This document shows, in pieces, positions 1 to 8,625 of a DNA stretch of 38,724 nucleotides. The notes under the pieces are model-generated. The model did not search any database, had not been told where the DNA came from, and saw nothing but the letters and a program-made list of their open reading frames with translations. Location: NCBI GenBank assembly GCA_937891895.1, contig CALATN010000092.1, forward strand, positions 1 through 38,724. Direction: 5' to 3'. Both the position numbers and the translations under genes were made by a program. Within the stretch, counting starts at the first letter, position 1. Every line of letters begins with the position of its first letter. Source of the stretch: an uncultured Clostridia bacterium. GTDB taxonomy: Bacteria > Bacillota > Clostridia > Oscillospirales > Ruminococcaceae.

Positions 1-25
1 AGGGACTCCGTCCCTAAGAACCCTG

Positions 26-49
26 CCAAAGGGTGCGCACACCCTTTGG
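26..49. repeat. Perfect 10-bp hairpin downstream of the HAD gene
   Basis: CCAAAGGGTG (26-35) and CACCCTTTGG (40-49) form a perfect stem with a 4-base loop. A second small hairpin, AGGGAC/GTCCCT, lies at 1-15. The pair sits just past the stop of the minus-strand HAD gene and could help end its transcript, but no good T-run follows on that strand. It may instead be a dispersed intergenic repeat. Confidence 0.5.
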
Positions 50-56
50 AAACCCG

Positions 57-701
57 TTATTTTAGTTCACTGAAACTTCTTATTGTTATATCTGCTACCT
101 TCTGTATCTCCCTGAACTCATGTTCACTGAGCGGGTCATACACTCCTACCACATAAAATCCAGCCTTTTTCGCTGAATTTACTGCGTGGATTGAGTCCTC
201 GAAAACTGCAGTTTCCCAAGGCTTTGCACCAAGCATTTCCGCCGCCTTCTCAAATATCAGCGGAGACTCCTTGCCGCACCCCACCTCGTCCGAGGTCAGC
301 ACGAATTCCATATACTCCATAAGCCCGTGGGATTTCAGCGCGTCCTCTGCAAGCTTCTTTTTATTCGATGTTGCAACGCACATTCTTATGCCCTTATTAT
401 GTGCCGCTTTTACAAATTCAAGCGCACCGCTTTTCAAGTCAATTCCGTGCAGATATTTATCCTCTACTATCTGTAATATTTGCTCTCCTGTTTCCTCTGA
501 GGATAATTCCAGTCCAAATGCCTGAACTAAATATTCACAGGCTGAGTCAAAGTGCATTGTCTTCATCGCAAGTGAATGACGGTTGTCGTAGTCGTATCCC
601 AAGCCCGTGATGAACTCTCTGTCCGAGTCCGCCCATACGGAAAGGCTGTCCAGGAGCGTGCCGTCCATATCGAAAATAATCGCTTTGATATCCTTCATCA
701 T
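57..701 (-). CDS. HAD-superfamily hydrolase, beta-phosphoglucomutase-like
   Basis: The 214-aa protein is a HAD phosphatase or phosphomutase of the subfamily with a helical cap. Motif I is FDMDGTLLD near residue 10, with the nucleophile Asp and the acid/base Asp two residues on. Motif II is the ATSN stretch near 110. A Lys at about 143 (GCGKESP) and the acidic motif FEDS near 167 complete the site. Its ATG overlaps the TGA of mtnA (ATGA), so the two are translationally coupled and transcribed from the mtnA side. The coupling suggests a sugar-phosphate substrate linked to thioribose or deoxyribose salvage. That is inference, because the substrate of HAD proteins cannot be read from these motifs. 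Confidence 0.85.
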   Translation of the reverse strand: MMKDIKAIIFDMDGTLLDSLSVWADSDREFITGLGYDYDNRHSLAMKTMHFDSACEYLVQAFGLELSSEETGEQILQIVEDKYLHGIDLKSGALEFVKAAHNKGIRMCVATSNKKKLAEDALKSHGLMEYMEFVLTSDEVGCGKESPLIFEKAAEMLGAKPWETAVFEDSIHAVNSAKKAGFYVVGVYDPLSEHEFREIQKVADITIRSFSELK

Positions 702-1735
702 TTTTCTCCGAATAATTCTTTTAAACTTATGTCATAAGGCGCACGGCAAATTCCTTTTTCGGTAATAATTGCCGTGATAAGGTCGCTGTCCGTCACGTCA
801 AAGGACGGGTTCCAGCATTTCACTTCGGGAGCAACGGGCTCGCTGTAAAACATTGTGCGTATCTCGTTGCCGTCACGAAGTTCAATAGGAATATCCTTGC
901 CGCTTGCGCAGGAAAAATCGATTGTGCTTGATGGACAGAAAACGTAGAAAGGTACACCGTAATGCTTAGCAAGAACAGCTGCACCGCTTGTACCGATTTT
1001 GTTAGCAGTGTCACCGTTTGCGGCAACTCGGTCACAGCCAACGAAAACCGCCTGAATAAAGCCGTTTTTCATTGCCGCAGAAGCCATATTGTCGCAGATA
1101 AGGGTCACGTCAATTCCTGCCTTGTCAAGCTCGTATGCGGTAAGACGTGCACCTTGCAGAAGGGGACGTGTTTCGTCAACGTAAGCGTGGAAATTGTACC
1201 CTTTTTCCTTGCCGAGAATAAGCGTACCCAAGCCTGTTCCGTAACGTGATGTCGCAAGGGGACCCGCATTGCAGTGGGTGAGAATTCCGTCGCCGTCCTT
1301 AACAAGGGTCAGACCGTATTCGGAAATCGCCTTGCACATTGCAATATCTTCTTCGTGGATTTTTATCGCCTCAGCACGAAGTGCGTCAAGGGTGTTCACC
1401 GTGTTATTTTCGGCACATTTCAGCATGCGCTTTATTGCCGCCGAAAGATTTACAGCGGTAGGACGTGACGAGTTGAGGTAATCTCCGATTTTGCGGAGCT
1501 CGCCCATAAAATCAGCGGAGTCAATCTGCTGAGCAAGGACGTACATAGCGTAGCCTGCACAAATGCCGATAGCAGGTGCGCCACGCACACGAAGCTTTTG
1601 AATTGCCTCGAAAATGTCCTCAGCACGGTTAAGATTGAGAAATTCGGTGCGGTTGGGGAGGAGAGTTTGGTCGATAATCACCACGGACTTGCCGTCCTCG
1701 GATAAGCGCACACTGTCGAAATCAGTGTATTTCAT
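698..1735 (-). CDS. mtnA: S-methyl-5-thioribose-1-phosphate isomerase
   Basis: The 345-aa protein matches the aldose-ketose isomerase MtnA along its whole length. It carries the RVRGAPAIG segment near residue 50, THCNAG with the catalytic Cys near 155, DETRPLLQGARLTA near 187, and GCDRVAANGD with the catalytic Asp near 235. MtnA converts methylthioribose-1-phosphate to methylthioribulose-1-phosphate in methionine salvage. It also acts on 5-deoxyribose-1-phosphate in the related shunt that disposes of 5'-deoxyadenosine from radical-SAM enzymes. No other salvage gene is visible here, so which route applies is open. The start at 1735 has an AGGAAAGGAAA ribosome site. The gene overlaps the downstream HAD gene by 4 bases. 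Confidence 0.95.
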   Translation of the reverse strand: MKYTDFDSVRLSEDGKSVVIIDQTLLPNRTEFLNLNRAEDIFEAIQKLRVRGAPAIGICAGYAMYVLAQQIDSADFMGELRKIGDYLNSSRPTAVNLSAAIKRMLKCAENNTVNTLDALRAEAIKIHEEDIAMCKAISEYGLTLVKDGDGILTHCNAGPLATSRYGTGLGTLILGKEKGYNFHAYVDETRPLLQGARLTAYELDKAGIDVTLICDNMASAAMKNGFIQAVFVGCDRVAANGDTANKIGTSGAAVLAKHYGVPFYVFCPSSTIDFSCASGKDIPIELRDGNEIRTMFYSEPVAPEVKCWNPSFDVTDSDLITAIITEKGICRAPYDISLKELFGEK

Positions 1736-1768
1736 AAAGATTTTCCTTTCCTGGTAAATTGGAAGTTT

Positions 1769-1852
1769 GGAGTGTGAAGAGTGGAGTGAGGAGTTAAGAG
1801 AAACTATGATTTACACATCAACTCCACACTCCACTCTCAACACTCCTAACTC
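1769..1852. repeat. Long imperfect inverted repeat of GGAGTG-type units
   Basis: The left arm at 1769-1797 and right arm at 1819-1852 are reverse complements with only a few mismatches. Both are built from repeated GAGTG/GGAGT steps. It lies between the GNAT gene and mtnA, both on the minus strand, and would form a long purine/pyrimidine-segregated hairpin in the mtnA leader or the GNAT 3' region. It could be a terminator-like or RNA-stability structure, or a dispersed intergenic repeat. Confidence 0.75.
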
Positions 1853-1858
1853 TATAAA

Positions 1859-2302
1859 TTATAATTTATTATCCTTAATCATCTGCTTATATTCAAGAAA
1901 CCGAAACCCGTTCTTCTTGTAAAGTGCAACAGCAATCTCATTGTCGTCCTCCACTTCAAGCCGCAGACGGCCGAACTTTGCCGAGTAATTCTCATCAAGG
2001 TACGCAAAAAGCTCTTTGCCAAGTCCTTTGCCCCTGAATTGCTCCAGAATATAGATATCCTCAAGCCAAAGAGTCATTCCCGCTTCTGTGTGGAAAGTCT
2101 TTGTCAGCAGGCAGTACCCTGCTTTTTCACCGCCGTACTCAAGAATAAGTCCGTCAAGGTAGACATCAGAACGCATAACCTCGTCAAAGTTTGCGTTAAG
2201 ACGTTCCATAGGCAGCGGATTTTCAACTGCATCTGTATGGTAAAACTCATCAGCGGCAGAGAGGTAGAATTCCCTGTCGGAGGAGGTCATTTTACGTATC
2301 AT
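1859..2302 (-). CDS. GNAT-family N-acetyltransferase
   Basis: The 147-aa single-domain protein has the GNAT fold signature. A beta strand ending in LWLEDIYIL precedes the acetyl-CoA pyrophosphate loop QFRGKGLGKELF near residue 95 (the Q/RxxGxG/A motif). This is followed by RLRLEVEDDNEIAVALYKKNGF, typical of the C-terminal half. The family transfers acetyl groups to amines; the substrate is not readable. The ATG at 2302 follows AAGGAGCAAGCTT. A minus-strand promoter with TTGCCA (2356-2361) and TAGAAT (2333-2338), 17 bases apart, lies upstream and fires away from the deacetylase gene. Confidence 0.88.
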   Translation of the reverse strand: MIRKMTSSDREFYLSAADEFYHTDAVENPLPMERLNANFDEVMRSDVYLDGLILEYGGEKAGYCLLTKTFHTEAGMTLWLEDIYILEQFRGKGLGKELFAYLDENYSAKFGRLRLEVEDDNEIAVALYKKNGFRFLEYKQMIKDNKL

Positions 2303-2332
2303 AAGCTTGCTCCTTAAAAATAGTATGTATAT

Positions 2333-2361
2333 ATTCTACCATAAAACCACTGTTCTGGCAA
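2333..2361 (-). promoter_or_regulatory. Promoter of the GNAT gene
   Basis: On the minus strand TTGCCA is followed after 17 bases by TAGAAT, ending about 30 bases before the ATG. It is divergent from the deacetylase promoter. Confidence 0.6.
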
Positions 2362-2394
2362 CAATTTTTGTGCCTCAAAATATACCGAAAATTG

Positions 2395-2423
2395 TTGACA
2401 CAAAGTGAAAAAAGGTGTATCAT
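2395..2423 (+). promoter_or_regulatory. Sigma-A type promoter of the deacetylase gene
   Basis: TTGACA (2395-2400), 17 bases, TATCAT (2418-2423). Transcription would start near 2430. An open frame that extends back to 2368 therefore cannot be translated in full from this transcript, which supports the downstream start at 2503. Confidence 0.75.
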
Positions 2424-2502
2424 TAAAAGGTATGAGTATGTCCCGATACGGTTTTTCCGCAAAGGCAGCTTTAAGTTTTATTTTGGGCGGAGAATGGGTA
2501 AA

Positions 2503-3615
2503 ATGAAAAAAACAAGAAAGAAAAAATCATCAAATGTTGTAATATATATTTTATTGTTCCTTTGGATTGCCGTTGCGACCTGTGCGGCGGTTTATTTCGG
2601 ACTGGAATATTACGGAATGAAGGGTGCTGACAAAATTCCCGACGAACTTCCCAGCGGCGAGGTTGTGGTAATTGACCCTGAAAATCCTGACCTTCCCGAA
2701 GCAGAGCAGACTGTACAGGCTGAACAGCTTGTCATTCCGCAGGGGACAAGTGCTGAGCAGATTTTCCTTGCACTGAGTTCAATGGGTTACACACCCGAAG
2801 AAATGCTTTCGCTTATTGAAACAGGGAACAAGGATAGCTTCCGTGCATATGTTGAACAGTATATCGAGGCAAATCCCGACCTTGCGAAGGTTGAGGTTGA
2901 TACAACTCACGAAAGCGATACTGCTCCCGAATATACAAAGCTTTATCCCGATATGTATGTAGAGAACAAGCCTGCGGCTTTCAGGGAGGACGAGGGTACG
3001 ATTTATCTTACTTTCGACGACGGCCCTTCAAAGAGAACTCCTGAGGTGCTTGATATTTTGAAAAAGTACAATGTCAAGGCTACATTCTTTGTATGCGGCG
3101 GAACAAGTGATGACGCAAAGGCACTGATGAAGCGTGTTGTTGACGAGGGGCATACAATCGGTATCCACTCGATTTCCCACGATTACAAGAAAATCTATGC
3201 GGATGTCGACAGCTATCTTGCCGATTTCTATGAAACATATATGTGTGTTTACGAGGCAACAGGCGTGAAGCCTGAGATTTTCCGCTTCCCCGGCGGCTCA
3301 ATCAACAACTACAACCGTTTTACATATCAGCAGATTATTGCTGAAATGACAAGACGCGGCTTCGTTTACTACGACTGGGACGTAAGCGGTGAGGACGCAG
3401 TAAAGGGCGCCGATCAGAAATCAATTTACAGCAACATAATGAACTATATTTCAACGGACGGCAATGACAGAGCGATAGTTCTTCTTCACGATGCTGCCGA
3501 CAAGGAAGATACCGTTGCGATTCTTCCGAGTGTCATTGAGCAGCTTTACGGCTACGGCTATAAGTTTGACAGGATTGATAACGGTGTAAAGCCGATAGCG
3601 TTCGGTTACAGATAA
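2503..3615 (+). CDS. Membrane-anchored polysaccharide deacetylase (NodB family)
   Basis: I place the start at ATG 2503 (370 aa), about 10 bases after GGAG; ATG 2494 is only 1 base from it. The N-terminus is MKKTRKKKSS followed by one membrane helix (about residues 12-32), so the enzyme faces outside. An acidic linker leads to the NodB domain. It has TFDDGP near residue 170 with the catalytic and metal Asp, the metal-binding HSISH, RFPGG, DWD and the LLHD motif near 340, so all five NodB motifs are present. The family removes acetyl groups from peptidoglycan or other GlcNAc polymers, often conferring lysozyme resistance. The four-TM gene follows 52 bases later on the same strand and is probably cotranscribed. 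Confidence 0.92.
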   Translation: MKKTRKKKSSNVVIYILLFLWIAVATCAAVYFGLEYYGMKGADKIPDELPSGEVVVIDPENPDLPEAEQTVQAEQLVIPQGTSAEQIFLALSSMGYTPEEMLSLIETGNKDSFRAYVEQYIEANPDLAKVEVDTTHESDTAPEYTKLYPDMYVENKPAAFREDEGTIYLTFDDGPSKRTPEVLDILKKYNVKATFFVCGGTSDDAKALMKRVVDEGHTIGIHSISHDYKKIYADVDSYLADFYETYMCVYEATGVKPEIFRFPGGSINNYNRFTYQQIIAEMTRRGFVYYDWDVSGEDAVKGADQKSIYSNIMNYISTDGNDRAIVLLHDAADKEDTVAILPSVIEQLYGYGYKFDRIDNGVKPIAFGYR

Positions 3616-3667
3616 TCAACGACAGCAGGGTATGACTCAAGCAAATATTACTGAAAGGAAGTAATCT

Positions 3668-4756
3668 ATGTCATTCAACGATAATGATTTCATAAATGAT
3701 GAGCTTATAGGCGGCGACGCACCTGCCAAGCCTTATGTTCCGAGATTTGAGCAGGACTTACAGAAGGCGGGCGGTAATCTTTCCGCTCTTGCACAGCAGA
3801 AGGAAGCAGAGCAGAATGCGGCAAGCACTGAGCCTGTGGGAGAGGATATTTTCAGCGAGCCTGCTTATGCTGAGCCTGTGAAGTCCGTACAGCAGAACAT
3901 TTTTGAAAATCCGAAAACCGAATATGACGAAGCGTCACTTGACTATGTTTATGACAATGATAAGAATTACAGCTACAGCGGTCTGCCTGAGGATATTTCC
4001 GCTGAAGATATTGCCCTTGAGGATATGGAAGTAAAGCTGGAGGAAATGCGTACCGATAAAAGCTCAATAATCAGCTCACTCAAGAGTCAGATGATGCAGG
4101 ATGATCTTGCAATGTCAGTTGAAAGCCGTCCGCAGCTTGGTGAAATGTCCGATATATATGGTCCGAGCAAGCAGAAGCAGGAAGATATTATGCTCAAGAA
4201 CAAGCTTGACCGTAATGAAAAGGACTTGCTCAAGAGCCAGCTCAAGAGCCAGCTTGAGTCGAAGTCAAAGGATTATGACAGACGCAAGAGTGCTGAAATG
4301 TATAAGGCGCTTATGGCTGAACAGCATGCAAGGGAAGCGAAGAAGGGCTTTTTTGTCCTGCTTGCTACAGCTGTATTCGGTCTTATTACAGCGGCGCTTA
4401 TCTATATGCTTAACGATAAGGCTCCTGAGGCAAGAGGCATTATTCCGTCACTCAAGCCTCTTGCAATTGCAGCAGCGGCATTTTCCGTGTTTATGTTTGC
4501 AAAATCAGGCTTTTTCAAGATTACATCGGTAATGTTTTTCGTGCTTAATTCAATCGCACTTATCGGACCTGCATTGCTGGTGTATGCAATGAGTCCCGAA
4601 AATCAGAAGTCGGACAATTACCTTTTAGGCATTATACTTACTGTTGCAGCAATTATTTTCAGTTTTGTAACTGCTGTAAATCTTGTTACGAATAAGGATA
4701 TCAAGAATTACTATAACTACAAGCCTGAAAAGAAAAAAGCAAAGAGAAGAAAATAA
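3668..4756 (+). CDS. Unknown protein with acidic cytoplasmic part and four C-terminal membrane helices
   Basis: I do not recognise this 362-aa protein. Residues 1 to about 215 are hydrophilic, rich in Glu, Asp, Ser and Gln, and probably partly disordered. A Lys/Gln/Ser-rich coiled-coil-like stretch at about 165-225 contains a short repeat of KSQLKSQLESKSKD type. Four hydrophobic segments follow at about 228-248, 260-282, 286-308 and 315-340, then a very basic tail ending KKKAKRRK. The start has a good GAAAGGAAG ribosome site. A strong terminator follows immediately, so it is the last gene of the deacetylase unit and may serve the cell envelope. No function can be assigned. Confidence 0.85.
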   Translation: MSFNDNDFINDELIGGDAPAKPYVPRFEQDLQKAGGNLSALAQQKEAEQNAASTEPVGEDIFSEPAYAEPVKSVQQNIFENPKTEYDEASLDYVYDNDKNYSYSGLPEDISAEDIALEDMEVKLEEMRTDKSSIISSLKSQMMQDDLAMSVESRPQLGEMSDIYGPSKQKQEDIMLKNKLDRNEKDLLKSQLKSQLESKSKDYDRRKSAEMYKALMAEQHAREAKKGFFVLLATAVFGLITAALIYMLNDKAPEARGIIPSLKPLAIAAAAFSVFMFAKSGFFKITSVMFFVLNSIALIGPALLVYAMSPENQKSDNYLLGIILTVAAIIFSFVTAVNLVTNKDIKNYYNYKPEKKKAKRRK

Positions 4757-4763
4757 TTCACAG

Positions 4764-4797
4764 ATGAAGCAATGCAGGCGCATTGCTTCATTTTTTT
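4764..4797 (+). terminator. Rho-independent terminator
   Basis: ATGAAGCAATG (4764-4774) pairs perfectly with CATTGCTTCAT (4781-4791), and a T-run follows. It ends the deacetylase/four-TM transcript before the pyk promoter. Confidence 0.9.
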
Positions 4798-4853
4798 GTA
4801 ATAATCCGCATTGTTCTGAGGATAATAAACGGTAAAGAATACAGTGCAAATAC

Positions 4854-4882
4854 TTGACATATTGACAAATATGGTGTATTAT
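4854..4882 (+). promoter_or_regulatory. Promoter of pyk
   Basis: TTGACA (4854-4859), 17 bases, TATTAT (4877-4882). A second overlapping pair, TTGACA (4862-4867) with TATACG (4885-4890), also has 17-base spacing, so two start points are possible. Confidence 0.75.
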
Positions 4883-4961
4883 GGTATACGGCGGAAATTT
4901 GGGATTGAAATAAACAAGCTTCCGCATAACAGAATTTTTTATCGAAAAGAGTTGTTTTTAT

Positions 4962-6383
4962 ATGAGAAAAACCAAGATTGTATGTACTATCGGTCCTGCA
5001 ACAGATGATGACAATATTCTTCGTCAGATGATGTTGGCGGGAATGAATGTTGCCCGTTTCAACTTTTCCCACGGCGATTACGAAATGCACGAAAGGCGCT
5101 TCAAGCAGGTTGTAAGACTCCGCGAGGAGCTTGGTCTGCCGATTGCTACAATGCTTGATACAAAGGGTCCTGAAATCCGTCTTGGCAAGTTTGTTGACGA
5201 CAAGCCTGTTGAAATTTTTGACGGCGACACATTCACCCTTACAACAGAAGAAATTCCTTGCACTGCGGAACGTGCTTCAATAACCTTCAAGGGACTCCCG
5301 GGGGATGTTTCCGTGGGCACGAAAATCCTTATCAACGACGGCGCAGTTGAGCTTGTTGCTGAAAAAATCACTGCAACCGATATTGTCTGCAAGGTGCTGA
5401 CAGGCGGTATTCTTTCCAACAACAAGGGTATCAATGTTCCGGGTGTTGAGCTTTCAATGCCGTACCTCTCCGAACGTGATATGAGTGACCTTGAATTCGG
5501 TTCAAAGATGGGCTACGACTTTATCGCAGCTTCCTTTGTACGTACTTCCGCCGATATCAATTACCTGAAGAAATTCACAAAGAGCCTCGGATGGACAACT
5601 CCGAGAATTATTGCTAAAATTGAAAACATCGACGGTGTGAACAACATCGACGAAATCATCGAAGCTTCTGACGGCATTATGGTTGCCCGTGGCGATATGG
5701 GCGTTGAAATTCCTTTTGAGCAGATTCCTGCAATCCAGAAGGATATCATTGAAAAGGGTTATCTTGCAGGCAAGCAGGTTATCACAGCTACTCAGATGCT
5801 TGAGTCAATGATTACCAATCCGAAGCCTACCCGTGCTGAAATCACAGACGTTGCAAACGCAATTTATGATGGCACTTCCGCTATTATGCTTTCAGGCGAA
5901 ACAGCAGCGGGCAAGCACCCTGTTGAAGCTGTACGCACAATGGCGCTTATCGCTGAAACAACAGAAAAGGATATCAACTATATCCACAGACTTTCAAAGC
6001 GTCCTGTTTCAATTGAAAAGAACCAGACAAACGCTATTTCCCACGCCGCTGTTACAACTGCACACGATATCGGTGCAAAGGCTGTTATAACAGTTACAAA
6101 GTCAGGCTCAACAGCAAGACACCTTTCAAAGTTCCGTCCGTCCTGTATGATTATCGGTTGTACACCGAACGAAACCGTGCTTCGTCAGATGAATATGAGC
6201 TGGGGCGTGCTTCCTGTTCTTATGGACGAAAAGAGCAACACCGACGAGCTTTTCGACAGCGCAATCAAGGCTTCCGAGGATGCAGGCTATATCGCAAAGG
6301 ATGACGTTGTGGTGCTTACCGCAGGTATTCCTCTCGGTATCGCAGGAACAACAAATATGCTTAAGGTTTCTTCCGTAGAATAA
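4962..6383 (+). CDS. pyk: Pyruvate kinase
   Basis: At 473 aa this is the classical form without the extra C-terminal PEP-synthase-like domain found in bacilli. It catalyses ADP-dependent conversion of phosphoenolpyruvate to pyruvate, the last step of glycolysis. Visible signatures are TKIVCTIGPA at the N-terminus, MNVARFNFSHG, DTKGPEIR, the active-site stretch IAKIENIDG with the catalytic Lys, ARGDMGVEIP, and TATQMLESM followed by PTRAEITDVANA. The B domain (about 70-170) and the C-terminal allosteric domain (about 350-473) are present. The ribosome site is weak (AAAAGAG). The gene has its own promoter and a terminator shared with the convergent lipoprotein operon. Confidence 0.97.
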   Translation: MRKTKIVCTIGPATDDDNILRQMMLAGMNVARFNFSHGDYEMHERRFKQVVRLREELGLPIATMLDTKGPEIRLGKFVDDKPVEIFDGDTFTLTTEEIPCTAERASITFKGLPGDVSVGTKILINDGAVELVAEKITATDIVCKVLTGGILSNNKGINVPGVELSMPYLSERDMSDLEFGSKMGYDFIAASFVRTSADINYLKKFTKSLGWTTPRIIAKIENIDGVNNIDEIIEASDGIMVARGDMGVEIPFEQIPAIQKDIIEKGYLAGKQVITATQMLESMITNPKPTRAEITDVANAIYDGTSAIMLSGETAAGKHPVEAVRTMALIAETTEKDINYIHRLSKRPVSIEKNQTNAISHAAVTTAHDIGAKAVITVTKSGSTARHLSKFRPSCMIIGCTPNETVLRQMNMSWGVLPVLMDEKSNTDELFDSAIKASEDAGYIAKDDVVVLTAGIPLGIAGTTNMLKVSSVE

Positions 6384-6389
6384 AAATTT

Positions 6390-6417
6390 ATCCCTGAGAA
6401 TTTGAGTTCTCAGGGAT
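6390..6417. terminator. Bidirectional terminator between pyk and the lipoprotein operon
   Basis: ATCCCTGAGAA (6390-6400) and TTCTCAGGGAT (6407-6417) form a perfect stem with T-rich flanks on both sides. Both converging units can stop here. An almost identical copy occurs at 8593-8620. Confidence 0.9.
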
Positions 6418-6424
6418 TTTTGTT

Positions 6425-7756
6425 TTATTGGGAGTTTACGAATTCATCATAGGCTTCGGGGTCGGCGGAGCGTGAATATACTGATGCCATTAAAAAGGTT
6501 TCTCCCATAAGGAAACTGCAACGATACTTTTCACCGTCTTTTTCAGTTGTTCCGATATATTTATAATAAGGCGGTTCTCCATCTGGTTCAAGATAAATTT
6601 CGGGAACATCGGAGAAGTTTTGATTGAAAGAAACTCCACAGGCGCTTCCTGTAACAGGCGATTTGTTGATTTCAGTAAACATCCACGAAGACATATAAGC
6701 TTCCTCGGGCAGCTGGTCTTTGGTTCTTGTAGTACCGACCATAGCAAGCTCTCTGCCCTTGTACATAAGCAGATATGTATCATTCAGATAATCCTTGTTT
6801 GAATACGGCTCTTTTCCAATGTTATATTCAAACAGTTTTATATCCTCGCTCAAATCTGACAGCTTCACATTTACAGGATATTTGTCATTACCTATTATAA
6901 TGCAATCATCCTTAAACATCATATTGAAGTCGAACGCTCTCGGCTCACCCGAAAGTTCGGGAATTTCAATCATATTGTCAAAATCATCATAGGGAACAGA
7001 CTCGACAAAAAGTGCATTTGCAAAGGTGTTTTTAAAATTGCAGTTTACTGCTATAAAGCTGTTCACTTCTTCAAAAAAAAGCACTGTACTTCCGATATCG
7101 CTGACATACAAAGCAATAGGTAATCTTTCATCTATATCAGTAAAACAGGAAGGCTCGCCAAGACATTCTATAAGCTGCTCCTTGTCATTGGAATATTCAA
7201 CTGCGTCAAAGCTCCATTTGCAGTAGTTTGACATTACAACCATACCGAAGATAATACCGTTTTCTTCATCTTCTCCGTCCTTGCGGATAATATAGATATT
7301 TGCACACATTTCCCCGTCATAGAGAAGTTCGCCGCTGTAAAAATTAAAACCGCTTTCTTTATCCTTGGTTTCACTGGAGAAATCATATTTAACGGTAAAT
7401 CCCTCAGGAAGTGAGTATATCATCATCGGCAGAGCAAAACGGCTGTTGTTGATACGGATATTACGGAACGCTTCTTCAAGTCTTTCCGCACGCTCGCCCG
7501 TCAGCAGAACAGGGTCGGTATCCTCGTCGATATAATCACCGAGAACATAGTCAAGCATACCCTGACCCATTTCGTCCTGAGGAATAATTTCCTCATCAAT
7601 CTGAATTTCTTCCTCTGCTGCCTTCGCTGCTGTAACCTCTACGGATGTTGTAACAGCAGCCGTTTCCGAAGCCGCAGTTTCAACGCTTGCTTCTTCTTTC
7701 CCGCAGGCAGTGAGAAGCATTGCGGATAATAAAATTATTGAGATAAGTTTTTTCAT
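6425..7756 (-). CDS. Lipoprotein, long paralogue of a three-gene family
   Basis: The start is ATG 7756 with AAGGAG just upstream (443 aa). It begins with a lipoprotein signal ending in the lipobox LLTAC, so it is lipid-anchored outside the cell. A Thr/Glu/Ala-rich linker covers about residues 20-65. The C-terminal third (about 300-443) carries the motif shared with the next two genes: LSGEPR, then a FxDxCIIIG block and a YP-V segment. The middle part (about 70-290) is absent from the short paralogues. The first 20 residues are almost identical to those of the 7788-8525 gene, which shows recent duplication. It is transcribed behind that gene with a 31-base gap. Function unknown. Confidence 0.88.
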   Translation of the reverse strand: MKKLISIILLSAMLLTACGKEEASVETAASETAAVTTSVEVTAAKAAEEEIQIDEEIIPQDEMGQGMLDYVLGDYIDEDTDPVLLTGERAERLEEAFRNIRINNSRFALPMMIYSLPEGFTVKYDFSSETKDKESGFNFYSGELLYDGEMCANIYIIRKDGEDEENGIIFGMVVMSNYCKWSFDAVEYSNDKEQLIECLGEPSCFTDIDERLPIALYVSDIGSTVLFFEEVNSFIAVNCNFKNTFANALFVESVPYDDFDNMIEIPELSGEPRAFDFNMMFKDDCIIIGNDKYPVNVKLSDLSEDIKLFEYNIGKEPYSNKDYLNDTYLLMYKGRELAMVGTTRTKDQLPEEAYMSSWMFTEINKSPVTGSACGVSFNQNFSDVPEIYLEPDGEPPYYKYIGTTEKDGEKYRCSFLMGETFLMASVYSRSADPEAYDEFVNSQ

Positions 7757-7787
7757 AGCTATACTCCTTGATGTAAAATTTGTGTCA

Positions 7788-8525
7788 TTATTTCGCCGTG
7801 TATTGATTGTACATATCAGGATTAACCTCATAAGGTGTAACATCAAGCATTGTGATATACGGCGAATAGAACAACGAGCAGCTGAAAAGCTCGCCGTCAC
7901 GTTCTGTTACTCCGTTGTAGTTTGCAAGACTGTCCGATTCCTCCTCAGGAAGATAAATTCCCGTTACCTCGTCATAGCTTTGTGCAAAGGAAAAACCGAG
8001 AATGCCTACCTTTTCCTTCGGCACGGCACATTCCTCCCCGAACATCCATACATTTATGTAAGCGTCCTTCGGATTTTCATCATTTTTTCTTGATGTAATT
8101 ATTGCACCGACGTTGTGACCGAGGTAATTGATGCCGTAGTAGTCATTCAGATAATCGGGATTGACGGTATTTACCTCACCGACACCCATAATTTCCAACT
8201 CAATATCACTGCTCAGCTCACCGACTCTTATGTAAGCGGGATACTTTTCCGCGCCGATTACAACACAGTTATCGTCAAAAACAATTGACCAGTCGATTTC
8301 TCTCGGTTCGCCGCTGAGCACGGGTGCGTCCTCGTAAATGCTGAAATCGTAGCTTGTTGCTTCGAAAGTTGTTTCCGTAAGAGCAGCGGTTGTTGTAACG
8401 GCTTCCGTTTCTGCTTCTGTAACCGTGGTTGTTTCCGAAACCGTAGTTTCAACGCTTGCTTCATCTTTTCCGCAGGCTGTGAGAAGCATTGCGGATAATA
8501 AAATTATTGAGATAAGTTTTTTCAT
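7788..8525 (-). CDS. Lipoprotein, short paralogue
   Basis: The 245-aa protein starts at ATG 8525 after AAGGAGGTCATCT. It has a signal peptide with lipobox LLTAC, a Thr/Glu-rich linker (about 22-65), and one family domain (about 70-245). The domain opens with LSGEPREIDWSIVFDDNCV and contains a WMFGEE segment and a conserved C-terminal VTPYEVNPDMYNQY. It is first gene of a two-gene unit with the long paralogue. I cannot name the domain. The copy is closest to the 8626-9426 protein in the domain and to the 6425-7756 protein in the signal peptide. Confidence 0.88.
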   Translation of the reverse strand: MKKLISIILLSAMLLTACGKDEASVETTVSETTTVTEAETEAVTTTAALTETTFEATSYDFSIYEDAPVLSGEPREIDWSIVFDDNCVVIGAEKYPAYIRVGELSSDIELEIMGVGEVNTVNPDYLNDYYGINYLGHNVGAIITSRKNDENPKDAYINVWMFGEECAVPKEKVGILGFSFAQSYDEVTGIYLPEEESDSLANYNGVTERDGELFSCSLFYSPYITMLDVTPYEVNPDMYNQYTAK

Positions 8526-8554
8526 AGATGACCTCCTTGTTGTTTAATGACATA

Positions 8555-8583
8555 ATTGTATCACAATATGCATTTTATTGCAA
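8555..8583 (-). promoter_or_regulatory. Promoter of the two-gene lipoprotein unit
   Basis: On the minus strand TTGCAA (8578-8583), 17 bases, TACAAT (8555-8560), about 30 bases ahead of the start codon. Confidence 0.7.
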
Positions 8584-8592
8584 TAAAATTTT

Positions 8593-8620
8593 ATCCCTGA
8601 GAATTTGCGTTCTCAGGGAT
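8593..8620. terminator. Terminator, near-copy of the one at 6390-6417
   Basis: ATCCCTGAGAA (8593-8603) and TTCTCAGGGAT (8610-8620) form a stem flanked by A/T-rich runs. It stops the 8626-9426 gene on the minus strand. Stem and part of the loop equal those of the pyk-side terminator, so the terminator was probably duplicated together with a lipoprotein gene. Confidence 0.85.
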
Positions 8621-8625
8621 TTTGG

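Noticed and set aside
2397..2412. Third Crp/Fnr-type palindrome near the deacetylase promoter
   Set aside because: Only about two thirds of the positions match, and it overlaps the -35 box of a normal promoter.
2368..2502. Upstream extension of the deacetylase
   Set aside because: It begins before the promoter and has no ribosome site; ATG 2503 is better supported.
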